Assembly: GCF_037327425.1 (NCBI RefSeq)
Contig: NZ_CP147846.1
Location: 1,178,001-1,242,000, forward strand
Reading direction: 5' to 3'
DNA length: 64,000 nucleotides
From: Rhodococcus sovatensis
GTDB lineage: Bacteria > Actinomycetota > Actinomycetes > Mycobacteriales > Mycobacteriaceae
The notes under the pieces are model-generated. The model saw nothing but the letters and a program-made list of their open reading frames with translations, ran no database searches and was not told where the DNA came from. Below are positions 41,823-50,066 of the stretch, piece after piece. Numbering within the stretch: position 1 is the first letter of the stretch; every line of letters begins with the position of its first letter. Position numbers and translations under genes: made by a program.

Positions 41823-43199
41823 GTGAAGAGCACCGTCGAGCAGCTCAGCCCGACGCGAGTCCGTATCAACGTTGAGGTGCCCTTCGAGGAGCTCAAGCCT
41901 GATTTCGACCGCGCCTACAAGGCACTCGCGCAGCAGATCCGTCTGCCTGGCTTCCGTCCGGGCAAGGCACCGGCCAAGCTACTGGAGGCCCGCGTCGGAC
42001 GCGGCGCCGTGCTCGAGCAGGTCGTCAACGATGCCCTTCCCACGCGCTACTCCGAGGCTGTCTCCAACGAGAAGATCAAGGTAATCGGCCAGCCCGACAT
42101 CGAGATCACCAAGATCGAGGACGGCGAAGAACTCACGTTCACCGCCGAGGTCGACATTCGCCCCGAGATCGCGCTTCCCGACTACTCGACCATCGACGTC
42201 ACCGTCGATCCGCTCGAGATCACCGACGAAGCAGTGGACGAGCAGCTTCAGTCCCTGCGTCAGCGGTTCGGGACCCTCACCGGTGTCGACCGTCCGGTTC
42301 AGGATGGGGACTTCGTATCGATCGATCTGTCCGCCACCGTCGACGGTGAGACCGTCGAGGAAGCGTCCGCAAACGGGCTCTCGCACGAGGTCGGATCGGG
42401 TCAGCTCATCGAGGGCCTCGACGACGCCATCGTCGGTGTGTCCGTCGACGAGTCGAAGGACTTCACCTCCACCCTCGTTGCAGGCGAGTTCGCCGGCAAG
42501 GAAGCGGTCGTCACCGTCAAGGTCGTCTCCGTGAAAGAGCGCGAGCTGCCCGAGGCCGACGACGAGTTCGCGCAACTTGCAAGCGAGTTCGACACGATCG
42601 ACGAGCTTCTCGCCGATCTGAAGACCCGCGTCGAGCGTGTGAAGAAGGTCGAGCAGGCCGGTCAGATCCGCGACAAGGTGCTCGAGACCTTGCTCGAGAC
42701 GCTCGAGATTCCGGCTCCCGAGGCCGTCGTCAAGGCCGAGGTCGACTCGCAGATTCATGAGGCGATTCATGGTCTGGACCACGACGAAGCCAAGCTTGCC
42801 GAGTTGCTCGAGTCGCAGGGCTCCAGCCGCGAAGAGTTCGACAAGGACATCAAGGACACGGCAGAGAAGTCGGTACGTACGCAGCTGCTCCTCGACGCTA
42901 TTGCCGAGGCCGAGGGCACCCAGGTCGGCCAGGACGAGCTCACCGAGCGGATCATCTTCCAGGCACAGCGCTACGGCATCTCGCCGGAAGAGTTCATCCA
43001 GCAGGTGCAGCAGGCCAACCAGCTCGGTGCCGTGTTCGCGGACGTGCGTCGCGGCAAGGCTCTTGCCTCGGTCGTGGACCGCGTGAACGTCACCGACTCC
43101 ACCGGTGCAGCCGTCGACACGTCCGAGCTTTTCGGTAGTCCCTCAGACACGGAAGAGCCTGCAGCAGGCGATTCTGCCGAGGGTGAACAAGAGAAGTAA
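41823..43199 (+). CDS. tig: Trigger factor (ribosome-associated chaperone and prolyl isomerase)
   Basis: 458 residues. N-terminal ribosome-binding domain with the signature GFRPGKAPAK at residues about 44-53, PPIase (FKBP-like) domain around 150-245 and helical C-terminal arms (EFIQQVQQANQLGAVF), ending in an acidic tail. It binds nascent chains at the exit tunnel and helps folding. GTG at 41823 with AAGGAG upstream. Co-located with clpP1, clpP2 and clpX, the usual bacterial order. A ClgR-type box overlaps its stop codon. Confidence 0.96.
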   Translation: MKSTVEQLSPTRVRINVEVPFEELKPDFDRAYKALAQQIRLPGFRPGKAPAKLLEARVGRGAVLEQVVNDALPTRYSEAVSNEKIKVIGQPDIEITKIEDGEELTFTAEVDIRPEIALPDYSTIDVTVDPLEITDEAVDEQLQSLRQRFGTLTGVDRPVQDGDFVSIDLSATVDGETVEEASANGLSHEVGSGQLIEGLDDAIVGVSVDESKDFTSTLVAGEFAGKEAVVTVKVVSVKERELPEADDEFAQLASEFDTIDELLADLKTRVERVKKVEQAGQIRDKVLETLLETLEIPAPEAVVKAEVDSQIHEAIHGLDHDEAKLAELLESQGSSREEFDKDIKDTAEKSVRTQLLLDAIAEAEGTQVGQDELTERIIFQAQRYGISPEEFIQQVQQANQLGAVFADVRRGKALASVVDRVNVTDSTGAAVDTSELFGSPSDTEEPAAGDSAEGEQEK

Positions 43200-43213
43200 C
43201 GCTGACAGCGAAC
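43196..43213 (+). promoter_or_regulatory. ClgR-type activator box before clpP1
   Basis: CGCTGACAGCG (43200-43210) followed by AAC fits the ClgR consensus recalled from Corynebacterium (CGC-YNANR-GCG with A/T flanks) at 17 of 18 positions, and the half CGC-N5-GCGAAC matches the Streptomyces form. ClgR activates clpP1P2 in actinobacteria. The box overlaps the tig stop codon and is about 85 bp before the clpP1 start; a TAGTGT hexamer at 43252 is a candidate -10. Confidence 0.65.
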
Positions 43214-43252
43214 GACGGCGGTTCCGGGACTCCGGGGCCGCCGTCTTTCGTT
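43214..43252 (+). terminator. Hairpin with T-rich tail between tig and clpP1
   Basis: GACGGCGG (from 43214) pairs with CCGCCGTC (to 43245), with an inner CCGG/CCGG stem, and is followed by TTTCGTT. It fits an intrinsic terminator for tig. Lying just downstream of the ClgR-type box, it implies that clpP1 is started by its own promoter after the hairpin. Confidence 0.65.
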
Positions 43253-43298
43253 AGTGTCTGTATCAGGAACCAACGATCGTATGGAAAAGGCAGGTACC

Positions 43299-43931
43299 GT
43301 GACTGTTCAGAATCCGGCGGCTTCGCAACAGCAGAGTCCCGTCATGACTTCGGCCGCTTCCGGCTTGAATCTCAGCGACTCCGTGTACGAGCGTCTGCTT
43401 CAAAACCGCATCATCTTCCTCGGTACTCAAGTCGACGATGACATCGCAAACAAGTTGTGCGCGCAGATTCTTCTGCTCTCCGCCGAAGATCCGAACCGTG
43501 ACATCGCGCTGTACATCAACTCACCCGGTGGCTCGGTCACTGCGGGCATGGCCATATTCGACACCATGGAGTTCGCGGAGTGCGACATCGCGACCTACGC
43601 AATGGGCCTCGCAGCGTCGATGGGGCAGTTTCTGCTCTCGGCAGGCGCCAAGGGCAAGCGCTATGCGCTGCCGCACGCGCGGATCATGATGCACCAGCCG
43701 TCCGCTGGTATCGGTGGTAGCGCCAGCGACATCGCGATCATGGCGGAGCAGTTCGCGCACACCAAGCGCGAGATGGCCGAGCTCATCGCCCTGCACACCG
43801 GCCAGACGGTGGAGCAGATCACCGAGGATTCCGATCGTGACCGGTGGTTCACGGCAGCAGCGGCCAAGGAATACGGCTTCGTCGACCACGTGGTGTCGCG
43901 GGCACGGCAGGCAGGCGGCATCGGCGAGTAG
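43299..43931 (+). CDS. clpP1: ATP-dependent Clp protease proteolytic subunit ClpP1
   Basis: 210 residues with the GTG at 43299 (AGG close upstream; an ATG at 43281 is an alternative). Serine protease triad Ser107 (GLAASMGQFLL), His132 (ARIMMHQP) and an Asp near 181 (DSDRDRWF). ClpP1 forms a heptamer that joins with a ClpP2 heptamer into the active mixed peptidase. N-terminal residues before SDSVYERLL are probably a propeptide removed on activation. ClpX or ClpC1 feeds substrates. Confidence 0.95.
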   Translation: MTVQNPAASQQQSPVMTSAASGLNLSDSVYERLLQNRIIFLGTQVDDDIANKLCAQILLLSAEDPNRDIALYINSPGGSVTAGMAIFDTMEFAECDIATYAMGLAASMGQFLLSAGAKGKRYALPHARIMMHQPSAGIGGSASDIAIMAEQFAHTKREMAELIALHTGQTVEQITEDSDRDRWFTAAAAKEYGFVDHVVSRARQAGGIGE

Positions 43932-43976
43932 ATCGCCCGGTATCCGAACCTCGAAAACCCACTTCTTGGAGAAACG

Positions 43977-44618
43977 ATGACAAACTTGTTCGAACCGAAT
44001 CAGATGCCGTCCTCGCGGTACATTTTGCCGTCCTTCGTGGAGCACTCCAGCTACGGCGTCAAGGAGTCGAACCCGTACAACAAGCTGTTCGAGGAGCGCA
44101 TCATCTTCCTCGGCGTGCAGGTCGACGACGCGTCCGCCAACGACGTGATGGCTCAGCTGCTCGTGCTGGAGGGGCTCGACCCCGATCGCGACATCACGAT
44201 GTACATCAACTCGCCCGGCGGATCGTTCACTTCGCTGATGGCGATCTACGACACGATGCAGTACGTCCGCGCCGATGTCGCAACCGTCTGCCTCGGACAG
44301 GCTGCATCGGCAGCGGCTGTTCTGCTCGCGGCCGGTACCCCCGGCAAGCGCGCCGCTCTGCCGAACGCCCGGGTGCTGATTCACCAGCCGTCCAGCGGTG
44401 GAATCCAGGGCCAGGTGTCCGACCTCGAGATCCAGGCGGCAGAGATCGAGCGCATGCGTCGACTCATGGAGACGACGCTGGGACGCCACACCGGCAAGGA
44501 CCCCGCGGTGATCCGCAAGGACACCGATCGCGACAAGATCCTGACTGCCGAGCAGGCAAAAGACTACGGAATCATCGATACTGTCTTCGAGTACCGCAAG
44601 TTGTCGGCACAGAAGTAG
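43977..44618 (+). CDS. clpP2: ATP-dependent Clp protease proteolytic subunit ClpP2
   Basis: 213 residues. Ser111 (LGQAASAAAVLL), His136 (ARVLIHQPSS) and an Asp near 186 (DTDRDKIL) form the triad. The subfamily is recognised by the N-terminal SRYILPSFVEHSSYGVKESNPYN segment and position. ClpP2 pairs with ClpP1. RBS GGAGA 6 nt upstream, 45 bp after clpP1, so the two are an operon. Confidence 0.95.
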   Translation: MTNLFEPNQMPSSRYILPSFVEHSSYGVKESNPYNKLFEERIIFLGVQVDDASANDVMAQLLVLEGLDPDRDITMYINSPGGSFTSLMAIYDTMQYVRADVATVCLGQAASAAAVLLAAGTPGKRAALPNARVLIHQPSSGGIQGQVSDLEIQAAEIERMRRLMETTLGRHTGKDPAVIRKDTDRDKILTAEQAKDYGIIDTVFEYRKLSAQK

Positions 44619-44939
44619 CCCAAGCGGGTATCTTCGCAGGACCGCTCGAAGGTGTCGGGTTGCGGCGCACGCCAGCGCTCGACACCTTCGGAGACGGACA
44701 GCCGCACCGCTTCGATGCCATCGGAGCGACTACGGAGGCGGCGTAGTTCGGTGATCGGGGCTCGAATTGTCAAGAATTCGGGCGACGAATCACCGGAAAC
44801 AACTCGCCCGGTTCTTCGGAACACGGGTACGGTCGCATCAGGACTCGAACGCTGTCGATCGAGAAGTTGCTCACGGTCGTATTGACATCTGCTGGGTGTC
44901 CGTCGACCAGACGCGGACAAGGAAGTAGGAACCTCGAAC
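44619..44939. other. 321-bp gap between clpP2 and clpX
   Basis: No gene is seen. It contains an 11-bp inverted repeat (44647-44690), a TTGACA hexamer at 44882-44887 that could be a -35 element for clpX without a convincing -10, and the clpX RBS region. Nothing else stands out. The gap suggests clpX has its own promoter, as in mycobacteria. Confidence 0.5.
44647..44690 (+). terminator. Inverted repeat after clpP2
   Basis: CGAAGGTGTCG (44647-44657) and its exact complement CGACACCTTCG (44680-44690) enclose a 22-nt GC-rich loop. It lies 29 bp after the clpP2 stop codon and has no T-run. Probable U-tract-free terminator of clpP1-clpP2. Confidence 0.5.
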
Positions 44940-46220
44940 ATGGCACGCATCGGTGACGGTGGCGATCTGCTGAAATGCTCGTTCTGCGGCAAGAGCCAAA
45001 AGCAGGTGAAGAAGCTCATTGCAGGTCCAGGTGTGTACATCTGCGACGAGTGCATCGACCTGTGCAACGAGATCATCGAGGAGGAGCTCGCGGAGTCGAG
45101 CGAGGTCAAGCTCGACGATCTGCCGAAGCCATCCGAGATCAGGGACTTCCTCGAGAACTACGTGATCGGGCAGGACACCGCTAAGCGGACGCTGGCCGTG
45201 GCCGTCTACAACCACTACAAGCGTATTCAAGCCGGGGACAAGGCACGGGACGCCCGTGGGGAAACCGTCGAGCTCGCGAAGTCGAACATCTTGATGCTCG
45301 GACCGACCGGCTGCGGCAAGACCTACCTCGCACAGACGTTGGCCAAGATGCTCAATGTCCCGTTCGCGATCGCCGACGCCACAGCGTTGACCGAGGCCGG
45401 GTATGTCGGTGAGGACGTCGAGAACATTCTCCTGAAGCTCATCCAGGCTGCGGACTACGACGTGAAGCGCGCCGAAACCGGCATCATCTACATCGACGAG
45501 GTCGACAAGATCGCTCGTAAGAGCGAGAACCCGTCCATCACCCGCGACGTCTCCGGTGAGGGAGTGCAGCAGGCTCTGCTGAAGATTCTCGAAGGCACCC
45601 AGGCAAGCGTCCCGCCGCAGGGTGGCCGCAAGCATCCGCATCAGGAGTTCATCCAGATCGACACGACGAACGTGCTCTTCATCGTTGCAGGCGCCTTCGC
45701 CGGACTCGAAAAGATCGTGTCCGATCGCGTCGGCAAGCGTGGGCTCGGATTCGGTGCCGAGGTCAGGTCCAAGGCGGAAATCGACACGCAGGACCACTTC
45801 GCCGAGGTCATGCCGGAGGATCTGATCAAATTCGGCCTGATCCCGGAGTTCATCGGTCGTCTGCCGGTTGTCGCGTCGGTGACCAATCTGGACAAGGAAT
45901 CGCTCGTCACCATATTGTCCGAACCGAAGAACGCACTGGTCAAGCAGTACAGCCGGTTGTTCGAGATGGACAACGTCGAGCTTGAGTTCACCAAGGACGC
46001 GCTGGAGGCTATCGCCGATCAGGCGATTCTTCGTGGCACCGGTGCTCGCGGTCTCCGCGCGATCCTCGAAGAGGTTCTCAACCCGGTGATGTTCGACATC
46101 CCGAGCCGTGACGATGTGGCCAAGGTCGTCGTGACATCCGAGACCGTCAACGACAATGTGTTGCCCACGATCGTTCCGCGGAAGCCTGAGCGCCCGGAGC
46201 GTCGAGACAAGTCGGCGTAG
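44940..46220 (+). CDS. clpX: ClpX AAA+ unfoldase of the Clp protease
   Basis: 426 residues. N-terminal zinc-binding domain with Cys13, Cys16, Cys35, Cys38 (CSFCG and CDECID), Walker A GPTGCGKT at 121-128, Walker B IIYIDEVDK, sensor and the LGF-like loop (HPHQEF and KRGLGFGAEV) used to bind ClpP. Unfolds tagged or damaged proteins and feeds them to ClpP1P2. RBS AAGGAAG region upstream. It is followed by an intrinsic terminator that ends the block. Confidence 0.97.
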   Translation: MARIGDGGDLLKCSFCGKSQKQVKKLIAGPGVYICDECIDLCNEIIEEELAESSEVKLDDLPKPSEIRDFLENYVIGQDTAKRTLAVAVYNHYKRIQAGDKARDARGETVELAKSNILMLGPTGCGKTYLAQTLAKMLNVPFAIADATALTEAGYVGEDVENILLKLIQAADYDVKRAETGIIYIDEVDKIARKSENPSITRDVSGEGVQQALLKILEGTQASVPPQGGRKHPHQEFIQIDTTNVLFIVAGAFAGLEKIVSDRVGKRGLGFGAEVRSKAEIDTQDHFAEVMPEDLIKFGLIPEFIGRLPVVASVTNLDKESLVTILSEPKNALVKQYSRLFEMDNVELEFTKDALEAIADQAILRGTGARGLRAILEEVLNPVMFDIPSRDDVAKVVVTSETVNDNVLPTIVPRKPERPERRDKSA

Positions 46221-46234
46221 CAAGACAGCTCACG

Positions 46235-46272
46235 AAAGACCCGGTCATCGAAGTCGATGACCGGGTCTTTTT
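46235..46272 (+). terminator. Intrinsic terminator after clpX
   Basis: AAAGACCCGGTCATCG (46235-46250), loop AAGT, then its exact complement (46255-46270) and TT: the 3' arm itself ends in T, giving TCTTTTT. Strong rho-independent terminator 15 bp after the clpX stop codon. It truncates the MBL relic on the other strand. Confidence 0.85.
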
Positions 46273-46275
46273 GCA

Positions 46276-46524
46276 GTTGATGGCGAAAGTCAGGCGATCT
46301 GCTGAGGAGATGCCAAGAGCCGCAACGAGATCCATGGGAGACCCGTTGTACTCGAGACCGTTCATGTTCGCTGCGGTATCGGGGGTGAGTCCGGCATCGA
46401 TCAGCACCGTGTGGGTCTTCGGTACCGCCAGCCACACGTAGTCCGCGGCCTTGGCGCAGATCGGCGTGCGAAGCGACGACACATAGCAACGGCAGCTGCA
46501 GCCGTAGCGCGAGTGTCGCGTACA
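46276..46524 (-). pseudogene. Relic of an MBL-fold lactonase-like gene
   Basis: On the minus strand the translated stretch ADYVWLAVPKTHTVLIDAGL then NGSPMDLVAALGISSADRL follows the N-terminal pattern of metallo-beta-lactamase-fold hydrolases of the N-acyl-homoserine lactonase type (YYVWV...HTVLIDTG...P...LAALGI.P.D). The frame then runs into the clpX terminator, where the zinc motif HxHxDH would be expected, and its 5' side runs into the selW-like gene. About 70-80 residues remain, with no start, no catalytic motif and no C-terminus, so a decayed gene fragment is more likely than a functional gene. The match is by eye. Confidence 0.45.
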
Positions 46525-46543
46525 CCGGGCACAATCTTGGAGT

Positions 46544-46828
46544 ATGACCTCGCCGAACCGCATCACGATCGAGTACTGCACGCAATGCCAGTGGCTGCTG
46601 CGAGCAGGATGGATGGCTCAGGAACTGCTCAACACGTTCGGTCAGGAATTATCCGAAGTCGCGTTGATCCCGGGTACGGGAGGCGTCTTCCGTATCGAGG
46701 CCGACGGCGAGGTGATCTGGGACCGTAAGCAGCGCGGTGGTTTTCCCGAGATAACCGTGTTGAAGCAGCTGGTTCGTGACCGAGTAGCGCCTGAGCGCGA
46801 TCTCGGCCACGTCGACCGTACGTCCTAG
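46544..46828 (+). CDS. SelT/SelW/SelH (Rdx) family selenoprotein-like redox protein
   Basis: 94 residues. CxxC motif CTQC (Cys12, Cys15) near the N-terminus, in YCTQCQWLLRAGWM, followed by VALIPGTGGVFRIEADGEVIWDRK, the standard thioredoxin-like SelW/Rdx pattern with Cys rather than selenocysteine. Small cytoplasmic redox protein of uncertain partner. Its stop codon lies in the arm of a hairpin that also contains the pcaF stop codon. Confidence 0.85.
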   Translation: MTSPNRITIEYCTQCQWLLRAGWMAQELLNTFGQELSEVALIPGTGGVFRIEADGEVIWDRKQRGGFPEITVLKQLVRDRVAPERDLGHVDRTS

Positions 46829-46847
46829 CGGGGTCTCGCTAGGACGT
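46820..46847. terminator. Bidirectional hairpin holding both stop codons of selW-like gene and pcaF
   Basis: ACGTCCTAGCG (46820-46830), loop GGGTCT, CGCTAGGACGT (46837-46847), perfect 11-bp arms. The plus-strand TAG (46826-46828) is in the left arm and the pcaF TAG (46839-46841, minus) is in the right arm. One structure thus ends both convergent genes. Confidence 0.75.
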
Positions 46848-48062
46848 TCCACTGCCTAGGTTTTCGAAGACTGCAGCGAGTCCCTGGCCACCGCCGATGC
46901 ACATCGTTTCCAATCCGTAGCGAGCGTCGCGACGTCTCATTTCGCGCAGCAGCGTCGCAAGGATCCGGCCGCCGGTTGCTCCGACCGGGTGTCCGAGCGA
47001 GATTCCGGAGCCGTTGGGGTTCAGACGAGAATCGTCGGGATCGATGCCCCACGTGCGCAGCACCGCCAGAGTCTGAGCAGCGAATGCCTCGTTGAGTTCG
47101 ATGACGTCCATGTCGGCGAGTGTGAGGCCGACTCGACCGAGCGCTTTCTCACTCGCGGGGACCGGTCCGATACCCATGGTGCGCGGCGGAACCCCGGCAA
47201 CTGCCCAGCTGACGAGCTTGGCGATCGGACGCAATCCGAGTTCGGCGGCCTTCTCCGGCGTGGTCACGATCGCCAGAGCGGCGCCGTCGTTCTGTCCGCT
47301 GGCATTGCCTGCGGTGACCGTGGACTCGGGGTCGATCTTCGCGCGGATAGCCCGTAGCTTCGACAAGGTTTCGACGCTGGTATCGGCGCGGGGGTGTTCG
47401 TCGGTGTCCACAATCAGAGGGTCGGATCTGCGCTGGGGAACCGAGACGCCGACGATCTCCTCGGCGAAAACACCGTTCTTCTGGGCAGTGACGGCTTTCT
47501 GGTGGGACTGAACGGCGAGTGCGTCTTGATCGGCCCGAGTGATGGCGAACTCGGCACGCAGGTTCTCCGCGGTCTCGATCATGCCGCCGGGCACCGGATA
47601 GTTCTTACCGCCGGCGGTGACTCGGGCGCGTGCGAGGCGGTCGGACAGCGCCACGGCCTCGGCCTTGACGCCCCACCGCATTCCGGTTGCGTAGAACTCG
47701 GCCTGACTCATGCTTTCGACACCACCGGCCAGAACCAGGTCGCTGCCGCCGGACTGCACCTGCATGCATGCTTGCAGCACCGCCTGCAACCCGGACCCGC
47801 AGCGACGATCGATCTGTTGGCCCGGCACTTCGACGCCGAGGCCGGCATCGAGGGCGGCGACTCGGCCGATGGCGGGAGCGTCGCCGTTCGGAGACGCCTG
47901 ACCGAGGATGACGTCGTCGATGTCGGAACCGGAAATGCCGGTGCGGTCAACGAGTTCGGTGATGACGGCGGCGGCGAGCGCCTCGGGTGTGATGTCGCGG
48001 AACACCCCGCCGAAACGCCCGATCGGCGTGCGTAGCGGCTCACAGATGACGGCGTCAGGCAT
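46839..48062 (-). CDS. pcaF: Beta-ketoadipyl-CoA thiolase
   Basis: 407 residues of the thiolase family. Nucleophile Cys88 (DRRCGSGLQAV), GHPVGATGGR His region near 360 and second Cys in MCIGGGQG near 390. Placed at the end of the pca operon, it is the thiolase that cleaves 3-oxoadipyl-CoA to acetyl-CoA and succinyl-CoA. The ATG at 48062 overlaps the end of pcaR by 8 bp. Last gene of pcaHGBLRF. Confidence 0.93.
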   Translation of the reverse strand: MPDAVICEPLRTPIGRFGGVFRDITPEALAAAVITELVDRTGISGSDIDDVILGQASPNGDAPAIGRVAALDAGLGVEVPGQQIDRRCGSGLQAVLQACMQVQSGGSDLVLAGGVESMSQAEFYATGMRWGVKAEAVALSDRLARARVTAGGKNYPVPGGMIETAENLRAEFAITRADQDALAVQSHQKAVTAQKNGVFAEEIVGVSVPQRRSDPLIVDTDEHPRADTSVETLSKLRAIRAKIDPESTVTAGNASGQNDGAALAIVTTPEKAAELGLRPIAKLVSWAVAGVPPRTMGIGPVPASEKALGRVGLTLADMDVIELNEAFAAQTLAVLRTWGIDPDDSRLNPNGSGISLGHPVGATGGRILATLLREMRRRDARYGLETMCIGGGQGLAAVFENLGSGTS

Positions 48063-48885
48063 GAAGACTTCCTTTGTGGTCGGTCGATTGCGAGTGCACG
48101 CGATCGAGGTCTGCTTCGATGGCGCTGCTCGCCTGCAGAAGCGCGGGCAGCAGGTGTTCGCGTACGGCGGCGGCACTGTGTCTCGCGGCTTGCGTCGACA
48201 CGTTGGCAGCGGCCACGACTTCGCCCGTGTGATCGCGAATCGGGACTGCGATCGACCGCAGCCCCTCCTCGAGTTCCTGGTCGACGAGGCAGTATCCCTG
48301 TGTTCGTACCTCATCCAGTTCCGCGCGAAGCGATTCCGGGTCGGTGATCGTATTCCCGGTGAGCGCTGCGAGCTCGACGCGGCCGAGGTAGTCCTCGAGT
48401 TTCTCCGGGGTCAACCCAGCAAGCAGAACGCGGCCCATCGATGTCGCGTACGCCGGGAATCTAGTTCCGATGGTGATCGCCACGGTCATGATTCTGCTGA
48501 CGGGAACACGAGCGACGTAGACGACGTCGTCGCCGTCGAGGATCGACACCGAGGAGGACTCGCGGACCTGTTCCGCCAGGGATTCCAGGTGCGGACCTGC
48601 AACGTCCGGCAGGGTGAGGGACGACAGGTAGCTGTAGCCGAGTTCGAGGACACGTGGAGTCAACCAGAACATGGACCCGTCGCTTCGGACGTACCCGAGT
48701 TCGACCAACGTCAGCAGGAAGCGTCGTGCAGTCGCGCGGGTCAGGTCGGTGGTCTTGGCAACGTCGGAGAGCGTTCGGCGGGGGTGCTCGGCGTCGAAGG
48801 CTCTGATGACCGCGAGGCCGCGGGCGAGCGACTGGACGTAGTCAGGCGACGGGGCCTGCGGTTCAGGTGCGTGCCGTTCGCTCAT
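48055..48885 (-). CDS. pcaR: IclR-family regulator of the pca genes
   Basis: 276 residues. N-terminal winged helix-turn-helix about 18-75 (SLARGLAVIRAF, LSDVAKTTDLTRATARRFLLT), then the IclR effector domain (TRFPAYATSMGRVLLAGL, GLRSIAVPIRDHTGEVVAAAN). IclR-type PcaR proteins respond to beta-ketoadipate and control pca genes. The gene is inside the operon it controls, overlapping pcaL by 4 bp (ATGA) and pcaF by 8 bp. The likely operator is the pair of inverted 10-mers before pcaH and pcaI. Confidence 0.92.
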   Translation of the reverse strand: MSERHAPEPQAPSPDYVQSLARGLAVIRAFDAEHPRRTLSDVAKTTDLTRATARRFLLTLVELGYVRSDGSMFWLTPRVLELGYSYLSSLTLPDVAGPHLESLAEQVRESSSVSILDGDDVVYVARVPVSRIMTVAITIGTRFPAYATSMGRVLLAGLTPEKLEDYLGRVELAALTGNTITDPESLRAELDEVRTQGYCLVDQELEEGLRSIAVPIRDHTGEVVAAANVSTQAARHSAAAVREHLLPALLQASSAIEADLDRVHSQSTDHKGSLHA

Positions 48886-50066
48886 GACGTCTCCGATCGC
48901 ACGGTCTCGGTCGGCAGGGTCTCTTTCAGAGCGACGTCGGCCATCGCGAACGCGGAGTTGCTGTTGGGAACACCCGCGTAGATCGCGGTGTGGAGGAACA
49001 CCTCGGCCATCTCGTTGGGGTCCAGTCCCGCTCGCAGCGCTGCACGTATGTGCATGTCCAGTTCGTGCTGGTTGCCTACTGCGGTCAGAATCGCCAGGGT
49101 GAGCAGTCGTCGGGTGTGATGATCGAGTCCTTCTCTGGTCCACACGTCGCCCCAGGCCGTCCGCGTGATGAAGTCCTGGAAAGGTGCGGTGAACTCCGTG
49201 GTGCGCGCGATGCTGCGCTCGACGTGGGCGTCGCCGAGTACCGACCGACGTGTAGCCATTCCCGCATCGTGCGCGGCCTGTCGGCCGGCGTCGTACAGAC
49301 TGCCCGAGATCATTTCGACGATAAGCGCGGTGATGCGACCTGCTTGTTCGACGTTGGCGAGATGTGCGGCCTTGGGCAGAACGTGAAAGCGTGACCTCGC
49401 AATACCGTCGGCGATGATTTTCATGTCGGCGGGCGTCGTTGCCGGATCCTGCTCGCCGGCGACGACCAGCGTCGGAACGCTGACTCGGCCCAGGTCGGCT
49501 CTGTTGTCCCACTGGGACAACGCTTCACACGACGCGGCGTAGCCCTCGTCGGAAGTCGCGCTGACCATCGCCCGGTGTCGCGCCGAGAGTTCGCTGTCGC
49601 GCGATATCAGTTCGGGCGTGAACCAGCGGGAGAGCACGACATCGGCCAGCGACTCGGTGCCGTCCGCGCGCACTGCTGCGGCGCGGTCGAGCCATGCTTG
49701 CGGTTCGCCGAAACGTGCGGACGTGCACAGCAGCGTGAGTGTGAGTGCGCGGGCAGGTCGATGTACGGCGATCCACTGCGCGATCGCGCCGCCGAGCGAG
49801 AGCCCGACGAGGTGCACGCGATCGCGACCAAGTGAGTCGAGCACGGCAAGAACGTCTTCGGCCATGTCCGCTACGGAGTACGGGCCTTGGGGAACCGGTG
49901 ACGTTCCGTGCCCGCGAAGATCGACCGCAATGACATCCGCGACGCCGGAGAGTCCCGGGATCTGAGGGTCCCACATCGAACGGTCCGATCCGAGCGATCC
50001 GATCAGCACGACGGTCGAATCACCCGATGAGCCGGTTACCAGGTCGTAGGACAGTTCGACGGTCAT
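48882..50066 (-). CDS. pcaL: PcaL: fused 3-oxoadipate enol-lactone hydrolase and 4-carboxymuconolactone decarboxylase
   Basis: 394 residues. N-terminal alpha/beta hydrolase (about 1-255) with nucleophile Ser90 (GLSLGGA), an Asp in GEQDPATTP and His in KAAHLANVEQ is the enol-lactone hydrolase (PcaD part). C-terminal about 265-394 is the carboxymuconolactone decarboxylase (PcaC part) with EFTAPFQDFITRTAWGDVW and HTRRLLTLAILTAVGN. The fusion is typical of actinobacteria. It converts carboxymuconolactone to 3-oxoadipate. Overlaps pcaB by 4 bp and pcaR by 4 bp. Confidence 0.95.
   Translation of the reverse strand: MTVELSYDLVTGSSGDSTVVLIGSLGSDRSMWDPQIPGLSGVADVIAVDLRGHGTSPVPQGPYSVADMAEDVLAVLDSLGRDRVHLVGLSLGGAIAQWIAVHRPARALTLTLLCTSARFGEPQAWLDRAAAVRADGTESLADVVLSRWFTPELISRDSELSARHRAMVSATSDEGYAASCEALSQWDNRADLGRVSVPTLVVAGEQDPATTPADMKIIADGIARSRFHVLPKAAHLANVEQAGRITALIVEMISGSLYDAGRQAAHDAGMATRRSVLGDAHVERSIARTTEFTAPFQDFITRTAWGDVWTREGLDHHTRRLLTLAILTAVGNQHELDMHIRAALRAGLDPNEMAEVFLHTAIYAGVPNSNSAFAMADVALKETLPTETVRSETS

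Noticed and set aside
44882..44910. Consensus promoter of clpX from TTGACA
   Set aside because: No acceptable -10 hexamer at 16-19 bp; kept only as a note on the gap.
44871..46223. 450-codon minus-strand frame opposite clpX
   Set aside because: Shadow of ClpX; Val/Asp/Leu-rich repetitive composition with no family match.
48886..49512. 5' extension of the pcaR reading frame
   Set aside because: It lies inside pcaL and is Arg-rich; the ATG overlapping the pcaL stop codon gives a standard IclR start.
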